Shown: positions 1-10,059 of the stretch, in pieces
Layout: every line of letters begins with the position of its first letter
How positions within the stretch are numbered: position 1 is the first letter of the stretch
Source of the DNA: Elymus sibiricus
Lineage: Eukaryota > Streptophyta > Magnoliopsida > Poales > Poaceae
Direction: 5' to 3'
NCBI GenBank assembly: GCA_039707655.1
Contig: CM077665.1
Span: 295,310,205-295,374,204 of the forward strand
Length of the DNA stretch: 64,000 nt
Notes under the pieces: model-generated
Told to the model about the DNA's origin: nothing
Database searches by the model: none
The model's input: the letters and a program-made list of their open reading frames with translations, nothing else
Position numbers and translations under genes: made by a program

Positions 1-239
1 AAGGTGAAGCGGAATGCCCATATTGTGCCCTCCTCCATGTCGTATGCACACACGACTCTAGCCCAATCCCTTGTGATGGCCGACCGCCCATCCTTCAATA
101 TCTTCATGACTTCCAGATAGTAATTCTAGTCTGGTAGAAATACATGTACATTTGCATGTCCAACAATCATGTAGTTTGAGAGGTGATCTTGGGTAGACTG
201 CGTTGGGAACCACTTTAAAGGAAAAAGATACAGAGATTG
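1..239 (-). pseudogene. B3-like gene fragment, cut by the window edge
   Basis: Read leftwards, about 79 codons form a coherent plant-type protein piece, with segments YMIVGHANVHVFLPD, then YYLEVMKILKDGRSAI, then DWARVVCAYDMEEG. The spacing of hydrophobic and charged residues resembles a plant B3 DNA-binding-like domain (the GWA.FV...D...G pattern), but this is only a resemblance. An in-frame TAG at 126-128 interrupts it between the FLPD and YYLEV segments, and the frame opens after a TGA at 240-242, so it is not an intact gene. A related, rearranged piece lies at 2,548-2,672. It may be one exon of a gene whose remainder lies left of the window. Confidence 0.4.
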
Positions 240-396
240 TCATCTAACAACTCATTATGTGCAGTAAAAAGGGTACATAATTCTGAGTTAATATACTTCA
301 TATCACTGTTGTCTTGGACAAACTGTAAATAAATAGTTTAGTTGCCACATTTTGACCCATTGTACTAGCAATCTTTATTAGTTACCTCACATGACG

Positions 397-488
397 CTCT
401 CTCCGTCTCACTATATAAGATCTAGTTACATCCAATGCACGACCATATTGGATGTATTAGCGTCTTATATTATGGGGCAGAGGGAGTA
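397..488. mobile_element. Stowaway-type MITE
   Basis: A 92-bp element with inverted ends: the left end reads CTCTCTCCGTCTCACTATAT and the right end TTATGGGGCAGAGGGAGTA. The AT-rich middle repeats a short inverted motif (catccaat / attggatg). The ends match the CTCCCTCCGT...GGAGGGAGTA signature of Tc1/Mariner-derived Stowaway MITEs, which are common near grass genes. It has no coding capacity. Confidence 0.8.
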
Positions 489-546
489 TAACATGGGAAA
501 CAAGTATAGTCATGTGAACCAAAAACCATTAAAATAGGCATATGTT

Positions 547-1870
547 CACTACATCAGGCTTAGCAACAACCAAATAAATTCATTCATAATGGTATTGTTG
601 AATTTGCATAGAACAATGCTTGTACTTAAACATCAAATTGTATAATTGAACATCACAAAGTGAAAAAAAAACAGAGGGTGTATTACCTACACCAGGCTTA
701 AGCCGCTTAACAGGAAACAAATATGGCCATTGAACTGGTATTAATCAAATTGTACTGGACATTTTGAATAACTAAATAAACAAGGCATACTACAGCAACC
801 AAATAGTCATTCATATCGGTATTGTTGAAATTGCGTAGAACGTAACATGTGCTTAAACATCAAATTCTATGATCGAACATCACATTGTTAAAAAATCGAA
901 ATAAACAGGGGCATGTTAACTACACCAGCTTTAACAGGAACCAATTGTATGATTGAACAACAAAATCTAGCAATTGAAGCTGGACATATGTTCACCACAA
1001 ACAACCAAAAACAGCTAAACAAGGTATATGCTCACTACAGACAACCAAACATAGGCGTTCGTGAAATTGAACTGAACAATTCATACTCCAGCGTAGGGCG
1101 CACTTGTCGACGACAAGTTGTCGTCGTCAATGAGGCCTGACTTGGCAGCTGTCGATGCCAAAACATCGCCATAGAACGTGACCTCCATAAATGACCAAAG
1201 GGTCTCGTTGGCGATGAAGGAAAATTCCTGACAACAAAGTAGAGTAGATCAAATGCATACTACAAACAACCAAATATAGGTATATGCTAACTACAGACAA
1301 CCAAACATAGGCAGTGAAATTGAACTGAACAATTCATACTCCAGCATATCAAATTGCACTTTTGAACATTACAATTCATACTCCAGCATAGCAAATTCCT
1401 GACAGCAAGGCAGAGTAGATCAGAGGCATACTACAAACAACCAAATATAGCAATTGAAACTGGACAAATCATAACCACAAACCACCAAAAAACCTTTAAA
1501 GGAAGCATATGCTCACTACAACAGACTTAACAACAACCAAACAGTCATTCATATCAGTATTGTTGAAATTGCATAGAAGATAGAGCGCACCATGTGCTTA
1601 AACATCAAATTGTATGATTCAACATCACATTGTGGGAAAACTGAAATAAACAGGGGCGTGTTAAATACACCAGCTTTAACGGGAACCAATTGTATGATTG
1701 AACAACCAAATCTAGCAATGAAACTGGACATATGTTCACTACAAACAACCACATATCATGCTAAACAAGGTATATGCTCACTACAAACGACCAAACGCAT
1801 CAGCACTGAAATTGAACTAAACAATTCATACTCCGGCATATCAAATTGCACTTTTGAACAATTCATACCC
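547..1870. repeat. degenerate dispersed direct-repeat cluster
   Basis: A block opening near 'actacatcaggcttagcaac' and continuing through 'attgttgaaattgcatagaa' and 'aaacatcaaattgtatgat' occurs at about 547-665, 789-890 and 1,517-1,635. The last two copies continue in parallel through 'accagctttaac', 'gaacaac', 'tggacatatgttcac' and 'aaggtatatgctcac'. A second motif, 'gaacaattcatactcc', recurs near 1,075, 1,330 and 1,822. This is a diverged local duplication rather than a simple tandem array. No gene is visible in it; the short open frames are AT-rich and unsupported. Confidence 0.7.
1140..1250. repeat. copy 1 of a 110-bp segment duplicated at 2,040-2,160
   Basis: The stretch 'cttggcagctgtcgatgcc' ... 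'gggtctcgttggcgatgaag' ... 'gcagagtagat'-like end matches 2,040-2,160 with scattered substitutions and a small AT insertion in the second copy. Together with the repeats at 789-1,870 it indicates a partial tandem duplication with a period of about 0.75-0.9 kb. Its coding status is unknown. Confidence 0.6.
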
Positions 1871-1984
1871 CTTGGAAGAGCCTGGACTGGGGGTGCGCAC
1901 CGTGCGCTCCCTGTTGTGGCAGCTTAGCTCCTTGCCTTTGGAAGAGAACGTCTGCAGGGTGACGTCCCTGATGTCGTGAATGGG

Positions 1985-2320
1985 CTATTTCCCCTTGGAA
2001 GAGATGGATAGGGCGCCCTTGTCGTCATCAATGAGGTCTGACTTGGCAGCTGACGATGCCGAGCCACCGCCATATATATATAATGCGACCTTCAGAAATG
2101 ACAAAAGGGTCTCGATGGCGATGAAGGCAAAATCCTGACAGCGAAGCAGAGTAGACCAGCAGCGGGGGGGGGTGCATGGAGGAGATCCAAGGAGGTTGAA
2201 CCCGAAGGGGTGGGGGTGCGTCACTTAACCTGTGTCATAGCCCGCGTCAAGCCATCGCTGTCGACGAGCTCGATGTCGTAGCCGGCTGCTGGGACATACA
2301 CACATGTGCGAGCCCGCTTA
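1985..2320 (-). pseudogene. fragment of an unrecognised plant gene family
   Basis: On the reverse strand, about 2,235-2,315 encodes a piece containing GYDIELVDSDGLTRAM. The same piece, with substitutions, is found on the forward strand at 19,380-19,460 (GYDIKLVNNNGFTRAM). Keeping one reading frame in two distant places suggests a once-coding exon of a duplicated family. Downstream on the reverse strand lies the 2,040-2,160 duplicated segment. Frames are broken on either side, no start is convincing, and I do not recognise the protein. Confidence 0.35.
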
Positions 2321-2547
2321 TTAAAAGCACCGGGTCAGTCATCGTACTGAGCTTCCCCGGGGGCCCTCGGCGGCCACCTCGCCGTCGTCCTGCGGACATG
2401 CCTCGAGATACCTCTTTTTGGCCATTCGCTCCTCCAGCTCCCCGAGAAGCATAGCCGAGCTGAGGCAGCAATGCTCTGGAGTGTGGGTGAGGATGGGGAC
2501 GGGGATCTGTGGGAAAGAGAGTGCTTCGCAGGCCGACACTATGGGGT

Positions 2548-2672
2548 GGACCAGAGTTGTGCGTGCATTCGACATGGAGGAGCACTACTGTCGATTGCAC
2601 AGACGACTCTAGTCCAACCCTCTTGTGATGGATCTTCATGAGGACTTCGAGATAGTCACGGAAGGCCTGCAT
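2548..2672. repeat. inverted duplication of a B3-like exon piece
   Basis: Forward 2,548-2,574 and the reverse complement of 2,589-2,615 are near copies ('ggaccagagttgtgcgtgca' against 'ggactagagtcgtctgtgca'), separated by about 14 bp, so the segment can fold into a hairpin. Both arms match the DWARVVCAYDMEE segment of the fragment at 1-239: the forward strand reads GWTRVVRAFDMEE, and the reverse strand carries the preceding DYLEVLMKI part at about 2,620-2,665. An exon was therefore duplicated head to head and is no longer functional. Confidence 0.6.
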
Positions 2673-3199
2673 AGGATGACGGTGGAGTCGGGGGCGGCGG
2701 CGGGCTAGCTAGGGTTCGAGCGAGGGAGAGGAGTGGTGCGTGCGGGAGTGGGGGTTTTCCTTTTTTACGTAATCTGAGCAGAGGTTTTGTGGTGGGGAGG
2801 GGGGCGGGTGGTGTTTGAGGAAATGTCGCGCGACTACTGAAAATTTTACTAGGCGGCAATGCTAGGATGCCCGGGCTATTGAAAATTTAGATTACGGGAT
2901 TGAAGCGGCGCGTCTAGGGCGGGAGCAACAAACATCGCACACAGCAAAAACATAATAAGTGTGTGCTATCAAATAGGAAAAACCCACGGAACTGCCATTT
3001 TTCAAATGGCTCAAGGTGGTAGATATTTTTACGAGGGAAGTCTCGTGGAACCCAATCGTGCCCGGCGCCCACCAGTGTACCGTGCTGATGTGCAAGCAGT
3101 GGAGGCAATGGTTTCTGTTGAGTGTACAATCGCAAACGGTTATTACATTCGAATCGTTTGCTATTTACTCCTAGAATAATAATATATAGGAGCATTTCG
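2673..3199. other. no gene seen
   Basis: G-rich sequence (2,680-2,850) resembling the 5' end of a reverse-strand gene, then AT-richer sequence with 'atcgcaaacggtt' near 3,127, a word also abundant in the CACTA end at 15.6-16.2 kb. Open frames here are short, overlapping and unsupported. Confidence 0.3.
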
Positions 3200-4805
3200 T
3201 CAAAAAATGCGGGAAATGGGTCAGAACACATACACGCCTGCAAGTGGAACAAAAAATATGTATGCACAGGGTGGTTTGATTGTTCAAAATACCCAATGCG
3301 CAACTTTGATGTGGCACATGTCTCCTCCGTCGCCACTTCGTGTCGGTGGAGGGGGAATCCTAGCCACGAATACATGCCCCCAAACAAGTCTTGCGTATCA
3401 CGCATGCTGTAAAACGAAAATGAAACATATACATGAATCCAGCATGGTCAAACCGCCCCATCTTTTTTCCGGTCAAAGGTGGACTATGGCCCATGCACCT
3501 CGCAACCCGGACATCCCGACTAAAGAATCAACATTTTGGTCAAACCTCTCCCGCTGTCGGTTGAAAGGATGGACGTGCACCGAGGCCCATGAATGGGCGT
3601 GATGCCGATAACCACGCGGTGGAGTGTCGAAGACAGCCATCACCTGCTGGTGGTGCAAACATATGTACGGAAATGTTGTGTTGCGTTTGAATTCATTAAT
3701 ATATACCTCATGTGCAACTTTGATGTGTCACATGCTTTGGAACAGGAAAGACCCCCCTCCCCCCCCCCCCCGAGCGAGTGTTCATGACGCGTACAACTAG
3801 TATGCCGAGCATCGATGGGAACGATTCACGCATATGTACGCGTGTGCTCAGACTTGGGTAAGGAAACTCAAATGACCTATATAATATATACCATAACACA
3901 AAACAATTGAAGAATCCACCATGGTAACCTATCTCTCATTGTGAGTCAATATGATGGACATCCACGCGGGCCCAGGAATTGACTTTCCAATGACAACCAC
4001 ATGAAGGAGTATCCAAAGACAATCACCGTCTAACCGTGGATCAAACATATGCATGGAAGTGTTGTGTGATGTTTACATACCCAGCACACAAACTTTAGCG
4101 TGGCACACCTTCCTCGGAAATCTTAAAGTCCGCACGAAAAGCGAGGTTCACGATGCGTAGTACATATATACCCCCCCCCATTCGAGCCGATGGGAGAGAC
4201 ATTCATGCGTACACTACACGCACTCAAATTATACCATGTAATCTCACACCCATGGCCTACCACAAACATCGACCAAAAAAGAATCCACAATAATTAAACT
4301 CTCTCGATGCGATACGAAAGTACGCGAGGCCACAGATGGGAGTGACACTAATAATTGTGCGAGGGGTGCGGTGTCCGAGGACAACCACCGCCTCCATGTT
4401 GCCCTAACATGTGTACGGAGGTGTTGTGTGATGTTTTGAATACCCAATGCACACCTTTCATGTGGCACCTTCGCAAATCAGAAAAAAAACGGAGGTTCAC
4501 AACTTGTACAATGAGCACGCGTGTGCACACATGCGCCCAAACTTTCGTCCGTAATCTCACCATGATATTCGCCGAAACACGGACTAAGATGAATCCACCT
4601 TTGATCAAACCCCTCTCGCACGCGCCATCCAAGGTGATAGACCACGCGGGGGCAACGAATGGGTGTGTCGGTGGTAACCGCATGAGTGAGTGTACGAGGA
4701 CCACCACCGCATGCATGAGACACAAACTTATGCATGAAAAAGGTCATGATCGAGATGCTTTAAATATATACCCATTGCACGACTTTTGACATGGCACGTG
4801 TACCT
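3200..4805. repeat. degenerate tandem array, units about 320-380 bp, four to five copies
   Basis: The same ordered set of words recurs: 'gaatcca(c)c..tggtcaaac', then 'ccacgcgg', then 'acatatgtacgga..tgttgtgt', then 'atacccaatgcacaactt', then 'atgtggcaca'. The first word lies near 3,434/3,527, 3,908, 4,270 and 4,589. The second set lies near 3,290, 3,658, 4,045, 4,405 and 4,728. Spacing falls from about 380 to 320 bp. Copies are strongly diverged, so this is an old satellite-like expansion with no retained coding frame. Confidence 0.65.
3752..3771. repeat. C-rich tract
   Basis: Nineteen of twenty bases are C, inside one unit of the degenerate array. Confidence 0.9.
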
Positions 4806-4829
4806 CACCTGAATTTTTCTAATGGTTAA

Positions 4830-5214
4830 AACCGTTACCCGCATCCCCATGGGTGTTTACTCTATTAGGGCACAGAGAATGCAAGCTTGAATTCCCATGG
4901 GGAAGATGGTGGGTGAAATACCTTACCCAGCGTGCAGGACGGGGATGGGGATGGGACATACCTAGCATTACCTGCCTTAACCATGATGTACTTACATGTG
5001 GGCTCTGAAATTAGTATACCCCACGTAATTTGCGCCCTCGGTCACCCAAATTTGCACAGATCCCACCCATCTGGCCCAAATATCTCTAAGAAATCCCAAA
5101 CTTAGCCACAACATATTGTTTATTGCGTTGAAATACTGTTTTTTTTACTAAAATACTATCGAATGTTGTTCTTAAATACATGTTGGGTTTCCCCATGGGG
5201 ATAAAGAAGTGGCG
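4830..5214. other. G/A-rich intergenic stretch, no gene seen
   Basis: Repeated 'catggggat' and 'ggggatggg' words in both orientations ('cccatggggaag', 'gacggggatgggg') lead into the 74-bp tandem repeat. This may be a non-autonomous DNA element with G-rich ends, but I could not define termini or a target duplication. Confidence 0.3.
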
Positions 5215-5374
5215 ACGGGGATGGGAAACTTTTTATACCCGCGCACGGGTATGGAGACGGTGACGGGAATGGGAGGGCGGTGATGGGGACGGGGATGGGA
5301 AACTTTTTATCCCCGCGCACGGGTATGGAGACGGTGACGGGAATGGGAGGGCGATGATGGGGACGGGGATGGGA
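5215..5374. repeat. 74-bp tandem repeat, 2.2 copies
   Basis: Units start at 5,215, 5,289 and (partial) 5,363, each opening 'acggggatggga', so the period is exactly 74 bp. The unit includes the small palindrome 'cccgcgcacggg'. Copies differ at only a few positions, so the duplication is much younger than the surrounding sequence. Proline-rich open frames across it are artefacts of the repeat. Confidence 0.9.
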
Positions 5375-5984
5375 CTCCAATATACCCGCCTGAGTAATGC
5401 CCATTGTCAGCTTGATGCCTAACTAACCGGACAACCCCACGTGGTGGCGCGCATACGACGCGTATTGTGTGCCGTACCCCACACCCCCACTCGTCCCACC
5501 ACACCACCATCACTTCGAGGCATGCATGTCAAACTTTTTTATGTAGTGCACATGTGACAATAGGAGTGCAGTGTTAAAATTTGATTTTTAAAGAACATTT
5601 TATACATTAAATTGATTCCTTAGATATTTAATTTGTAAATTTCAAATTTGAACTATATGCACACGCGGTTGTGCGCCCGACTGGATTAGAAATTCATTTT
5701 TTGTCTTGGGTGCATGTTTAGACCCCATGGAAGGAAAAACAATAAATTTCGAACATCTCAGGGCCGCAAACATTGACTCTTGGCTTTCAAATTCTAGCAA
5801 ACGCCCGGCTAAGCTAGAATTCATGAAACATTGACATGATTTCATGATAGGGAACTTATAGGTCGTGGTAAATAAATCGTCCAATTTGAGTGAAGTTTTC
5901 ATCTAAGCTTCTTGCAAACGGGGGCTTATTAATAGATGCAACACAGAACCATCACGTTTACATCGCAAACGGTTTATTAATCCA
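5375..5984. other. no gene seen
   Basis: Mostly AT-rich sequence. The word 'atcgcaaacggtttattaat' at about 5,963-5,982 resembles the repeated word of the CACTA end at 15.6-16.2 kb. No coherent reading frame. Confidence 0.3.
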
Positions 5985-6235
5985 ATTTTTTTATTTAGTC
6001 TGCGTATTAGCGTTGGTTAAAGTCAAGCTTTGTAAACTTTGACCAAATTTAGACAAAAATGTTAACGTTTACAATTAAAAATTATTACCATTAGATTCTT
6101 TATTGAATGTACTTTCACATCATATATATTTGTCATGGTAATTATTTCTCTTTCTTTCTTTAAAGTTGGTCAAACTATATCAACTTTGACTTCAGTCAAC
6201 TCTAATATGCAGACTAAATAAAAACTGAGGGAGTA
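5985..6235. mobile_element. Tc1/Mariner-derived (Stowaway-like) MITE
   Basis: A 250-bp AT-rich element. The left end contains 'tttatttagtctgcgtatta' and the right end 'taatatgcagactaaataaa' followed by 'actgagggagta', so the ends are inverted repeats. A second inverted pair, 'gtcaagctttgtaaactttgac' type against 'caactttgacttc', lies inside. The GGGAGTA end is typical of the group. The left CTCCCTC terminus has decayed. Confidence 0.75.
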
Positions 6236-6637
6236 AGTGTCGTAGCTTCGCAGAAAAACAATACACGCCCCGCGATCCGTGCACGGAGATATGATTTGAC
6301 AGGACGCATGCTAGCAGGTCGCCTCGTAGACTGACCGGGATGCATGCGAGAAGGTGTGTGAATTGATGGGAGGCGTGTTCGCTGCACAGTTTTGCAAGAA
6401 GACGTGCCGTCAGGCGTGTGAATTGACGGTGCGCATGCCAACAGTCCGGCGCGCAGGCGGCTCACCGGGAGGTGAGCCGTACCTTTAAACCGGCGCCCGC
6501 CTCCCTCTCAAGTCCGACCTCCCCTTTATTAACCGTGCCCGAGCCGCTGGTTTTAACATTCTCACTGCACACGATCCTCTCTCACCCCCTACATCCTCGC
6601 CGCCATTCTTAATCGTCATCAGCAGCCTCCCTGCACC
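6236..6637 (+). promoter_or_regulatory. probable promoter and 5' leader of the zf-XS-like gene
   Basis: A GC-rich stretch leads to a well-placed start codon at 6,638 (context caccATGGg). A small perfect hairpin (GGCTCACC, 4-base loop, GGTGAGCC) lies at 6,459-6,478. 'ctttattaa' at about 6,523-6,533 could act as a TATA-like element. The strand assignment rests on the downstream coding exon. Confidence 0.35.
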
Positions 6638-6850
6638 ATGGGAGGGAGTAACCACGTCGGTGCCGGCGAAGCACCCGAGTACAGCGTGAAGGTGGGCACA
6701 GAGATTGCCGTCGTCGGATATGACGTATCGCACGGACAGCAGCGCGGCCTTGACGTTGTCGCCACCACCGTGCTTCCCCAGCCGGAGCCGGTGGTCCACA
6801 GCGACTCCGACGAACACTCCAGCGATGACAATGACTCGGACGGAGAACCG
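6638..6850 (+). CDS. exon 1 of a putative zf-XS-like zinc-finger protein
   Basis: Seventy-one codons open at an ATG in a good plant context and end in an acidic, serine-rich tail (HSDSDEHSSDDNDSDGEP). They run directly into a possible splice donor (CCG then GTTGGT at 6,851), leaving phase 0. Reading on without splicing gives only 12 more codons, into a MITE. Joining to the acceptor at 10,059/10,060 keeps the frame and gives a 163-residue protein, whose second exon carries the zinc finger. The donor is weak (GTTGGT rather than GTAAGT), so an alternative exon boundary or a missing middle exon is possible. Function is inferred only from exon 2. Confidence 0.45.
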
Positions 6851-6892
6851 GTTGGTCATATATACCCATTTTTTGGTAAATACATATAATAT

Positions 6893-7073
6893 GCTGATTG
6901 GTTTGCCACCAACATTTGGCATTGCTGCCAATACTTGGCAAAATCAAAAGTTGTCAACATTTCGCAACCTTTTGTGAGATTGATAACGAGAATTGGTATG
7001 CAACCAATCTCTAGCCAACATTTGGCAGTTGCTAAAATATGGCATGCCAACTTTTGGCATCAAACCAATTAGC
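6893..7073. mobile_element. MITE in the intron
   Basis: A 181-bp element with long imperfect inverted ends: left 'gctgattggtttgccaccaa', right (reverse complement) 'gctaattggtttgatgccaa'. The word 'ttggca' is repeated many times inside in both orientations. No open frame. The target duplication is unclear, so the superfamily is unassigned. Confidence 0.7.
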
Positions 7074-7439
7074 TTCGATTTAGGGTTCACATTGTCGCAT
7101 GATATATTATGTTTCATAAACTCTGCCTTGTGAATTCGCATTATAAAATACTAGCAAAACGGCTTGTGCGTTGCAACGGGAGAAGAAAACCACATGCCTA
7201 TGGATGTGCTTTGCTATATGTTTTGGCATCGTTGGTTTATTATGCACTCATAGGAACCCAGATCAACATCACATGGAGACAATCTATTTTACATTTACTT
7301 CACTAGACGTGCGAACATATATGTTTTTGTTGTGTATGCCCTAATTTGTGTATATATGTCAGTCCATGTATGGTGTTTGTTTCCTTTTTCAGTTTCCATG
7401 TCTTAGTAGGCCAACACCATGAGTTCGTGAGGTACATAA

Positions 7440-8632
7440 GAACATATACAGCCAGACTTTGCAAATCCGGCCCCTCAAACACCCGCGGACGCGTCCGCGG
7501 ACAACTGGTCAAGTTTTAAATTTGCCTTCTCACAATCAGACACTCAAATATCATATCACAAATCCATATAAACTCATGCAACTACTACATCGATGCATTA
7601 CACACATCGTCTAGCTACTCCATCACTACTAACATGCCATCAGACTACCAAAATTTGGCATGTTTGTCTATAGTGAAGATCATCCATGGCTGCCTTGTCC
7701 TTCGTGGAGCCCTGTCGTCCTTATCGCGGAAGTACCGGTCGAAGACGCGGTAGAGATCAAGCCGGATCTGCTCGTCGCTAGAGTTGTCCTCGCCGTCGTT
7801 GGCCTCCTTCTCCTCCTTCGGTGGCAGTTCGGCCATTTCATGGACCGCCCGATTTTGCTCTTGGGCGAGGGCGCGCATGTTCCTCCACTGCCGTTTCATC
7901 AAAATGCGGGCGCGAATGGCTTCCTCCTCTGCAGCCGCCCGCACCGCCGCATTAGCCGCCTCTGCCGCCGCCATTTCCTCCGCGATACGGACCTCGACGG
8001 CCCTTAACCTGTCCTTCCCACGGCGGGCAGCCCGTTCCCGGTGGGACTCATAGTCTGCCGGGCCGGTGATGGTGAAGGAGAGATTTTTTGGCCGTCGGGG
8101 CCGTGATGATCTAGCCCCAGAGGACCCGAGCGCCCGTTGAGCCAACGCTATGTAGTCACGTCTGACAGATCCTGACGTCGGCCGGACGCTATCTTCGCTG
8201 GAGCGACGGAGTGCAATGTGGACCGCCATTGCCTCCTCCAACCTGTAGGGGATGACACCCCAGCCGACGGATCCGAACAGGTCGGAATCAGATCCGTTGT
8301 TCGCCATTCTAGAGAAGGCCGGAGATTGCTTGGATGGCGGATGGGAGTGGGGGGAGTGGAGTGAAGTGGATAGGGTTTGGTCCGACGAGCGGATGGGACG
8401 AATATATGTGGGTTCGATGCGGGCCAGCGCAGGCCATGCCGACGTGACGAGCATGCCCGGACGTCCCCATGTCCGCCCCATATTTGGGCTGGATATGAGG
8501 GGTGCTGGCCAGCCCAGGCGTTTGAGGCCCGTTTGAGATGTCCGGCTGGGTTGAAATTTCGTGACCGCTCAGTAGCCGGACGACCTGTCTGGTTGTTTGA
8601 GTAATGTTTGAGACGCCCGGCTGTAGATGCTC
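7440..8632 (-). mobile_element. PIF/Harbinger-like element carrying an ORF
   Basis: The ends are inverted: left GAACATATACAGCC, right (reverse complement) GAGCATCTACAGCC, flanked by TAA (7,437-7,439) and TAC (8,633-8,635). A 3-bp TWA target duplication with one later mutation fits PIF/Harbinger. The subterminal regions match those of the element at 48,792-50,153 in inverted orientation (for example 'tttgcaaatccggccc' next to one end, and 'catatccagcccaaatatgg' near the other). It encodes no transposase, so it is non-autonomous. It sits in the intron of the zf-XS-like gene, in the opposite orientation. Confidence 0.75.
7645..8307 (-). CDS. ORF of the PIF/Harbinger-like element, unknown function
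   Basis: A 220-residue reading frame starts at the ATG at 8,305-8,307 (MANNGSDSD). An open stretch upstream lacks family support. The middle (about residues 90-165) is rich in Ala, Glu and Arg and likely a coiled coil or long helix. An acidic linker with NDGEDNSSDEQ follows, then IRLDLYRVFDRYF near the C-terminus. An ORF of the same layout lies in the related element at 49,124. A shared element position and shared 'HIALRRS'/'RIALERS' motif suggest it belongs to the transposon rather than the host. I do not recognise a catalytic domain. Confidence 0.5.
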   Translation of the reverse strand: MANNGSDSDLFGSVGWGVIPYRLEEAMAVHIALRRSSEDSVRPTSGSVRRDYIALAQRALGSSGARSSRPRRPKNLSFTITGPADYESHRERAARRGKDRLRAVEVRIAEEMAAAEAANAAVRAAAEEEAIRARILMKRQWRNMRALAQEQNRAVHEMAELPPKEEKEANDGEDNSSDEQIRLDLYRVFDRYFRDKDDRAPRRTRQPWMIFTIDKHAKFW

Positions 8633-10059
8633 TACACACAGTCAAATTCAACTTTTTTTAGATGAGTCAAATTCAAGAAATGAACGTGTGCATAGTTCAA
8701 AACACAAAGACAAATGTGCACACTATGTTCGCGTGCTGGACCGAGAGATTTTTATTGGTCCATGTACAATCCATTAAAAACTGGAAATGAATGTGTCGAC
8801 ATGCATGCACGCTAGCTAGTAGCCTAACACGTTGCCTTTTTTGATGTGAATCCTAACACGTTGGCTGGTCTAGAGGAAGGGAGCCGCATCTGCTGACGCT
8901 CCTCCAAGCTGGACTCGTCGCTCGCAGAGCCTTATCTCCTCAACTTCTCTTTCGTGAGGCCCTCTCCAGTTATTCACATCCCCGATCTCCACCTATGCAT
9001 ATACCACACCCTCTCCGCATCACTCGCAGCTCCTCTGGGACACGCCACCGCTGCCCCCGCCTGCGTGCACAGCCGCCGGGATCTCCCTCCCCCCGAACAC
9101 CTAGCAGATCTCCCGCACCATCGGCCATGACGCGAGCTACATGCCCGCGAGCCATGACGGGATCCTCCACAGAGGAGTTGGCTCTGTCCGTGCGCTGCCG
9201 CAGTGACGGCCACTCTCGTACCCGTGCAGTTCAACCGACCGCACCGAATGATGGGCTGCCGTCCCGTTTTACTGTATCTTGACCTTGGACCTTCTTTTAT
9301 ATCTTTAGATTAGCCTCCCCTTCTTTTGGATTTATTAGCTCAAAGGACACAGTAGTTGTAACCGTTTTATTAGGTTGGGCATCCCATAGTACTTTTTTCG
9401 GATTTCATTCACCTCCCTCCTTTTTGATTGTTCGTGACCTTCCTCACGGGGCTAGGATCTGCTTCACCAAAACTGAATTAATGAATTACCTCCCATCTGT
9501 TGGGTCTATTGATCAAACAGTTTGTGTGCAGGTGGTTGCCGATCTTGAGACGTCCATCGACGTCGTAGCTTGAGGTTGCAATGGCATGGGGGAGGCCCAG
9601 GTGGTCCGATGGTTGGGACTGATCCGGGAGGAGCGCCGTCGGAGGTCGGGGTGGGATGTGGGGTCGCCTTGGCTCCGCAGCCTCTGCTTCCCCACAGCCT
9701 CTTCCCAGAGGAGGCGCACGTCGTCGGCCGCGACCACTCTGAACGGAGGAGGGTTGAAGGTGGGAGGCGGGTTGGACGTGGCGGCGCGCGGCGGCCGGCG
9801 GCGCAAGGTGAGGCGGAGCGGGGCATGGCAGGAGATGGCAGTGCTGCACAGGGAGATGGGATCGGGAGCAGGGTCGTGCGGGTGTTTTTTTCTTTTCTCT
9901 CGCACATACTGGTTCAGGTTTACTCATATGAGGACAGCGGTTTGAATATCTAGAATGTCAGGGACTTTTTTGCAAAATAGCTAACGACGTACGGGCAGAA
10001 GCGATCTGTCCTTTATTAATAGGTAAAAATACGGACGTCGCATTTTTTACTATGTATAG
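8633..10059 (+). other. remainder of the putative intron
   Basis: No supported gene. A GC-rich part (about 9,560-9,880) has overlapping open frames on both strands, a composition effect. A T-rich run and AG at 10,058-10,059 ('ttttttactatgtatag') give a good splice acceptor for exon 2. Confidence 0.35.

Noticed and set aside
2247..2672. A single 141-codon reverse-strand protein
   Set aside because: It is a chimera that crosses frames: one end matches the B3-like DYLEV segment, while the unknown GYDIELV family piece lies in a different frame at the other end.
5215..5374. Possible CRISPR array
   Set aside because: The units are directly adjacent 74-bp copies without spacers, in a plant nuclear context.
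5156..5513. Proline/serine-rich reverse frames
   Set aside because: They are created by the 74-bp tandem repeat.
8308..8481. N-terminal extension of the PIF/Harbinger-like ORF
   Set aside because: It reads into the conserved subterminal, GC-rich non-coding part of the element; the ATG at 8,307 matches the start position in the sister element better.
9478..9953. Overlapping open frames of 119-149 codons on both strands
   Set aside because: They arise from GC-rich composition; frames on both strands are equally long, with Arg/Pro/Gly bias and no recognisable domain. The stretch lies inside the putative intron.
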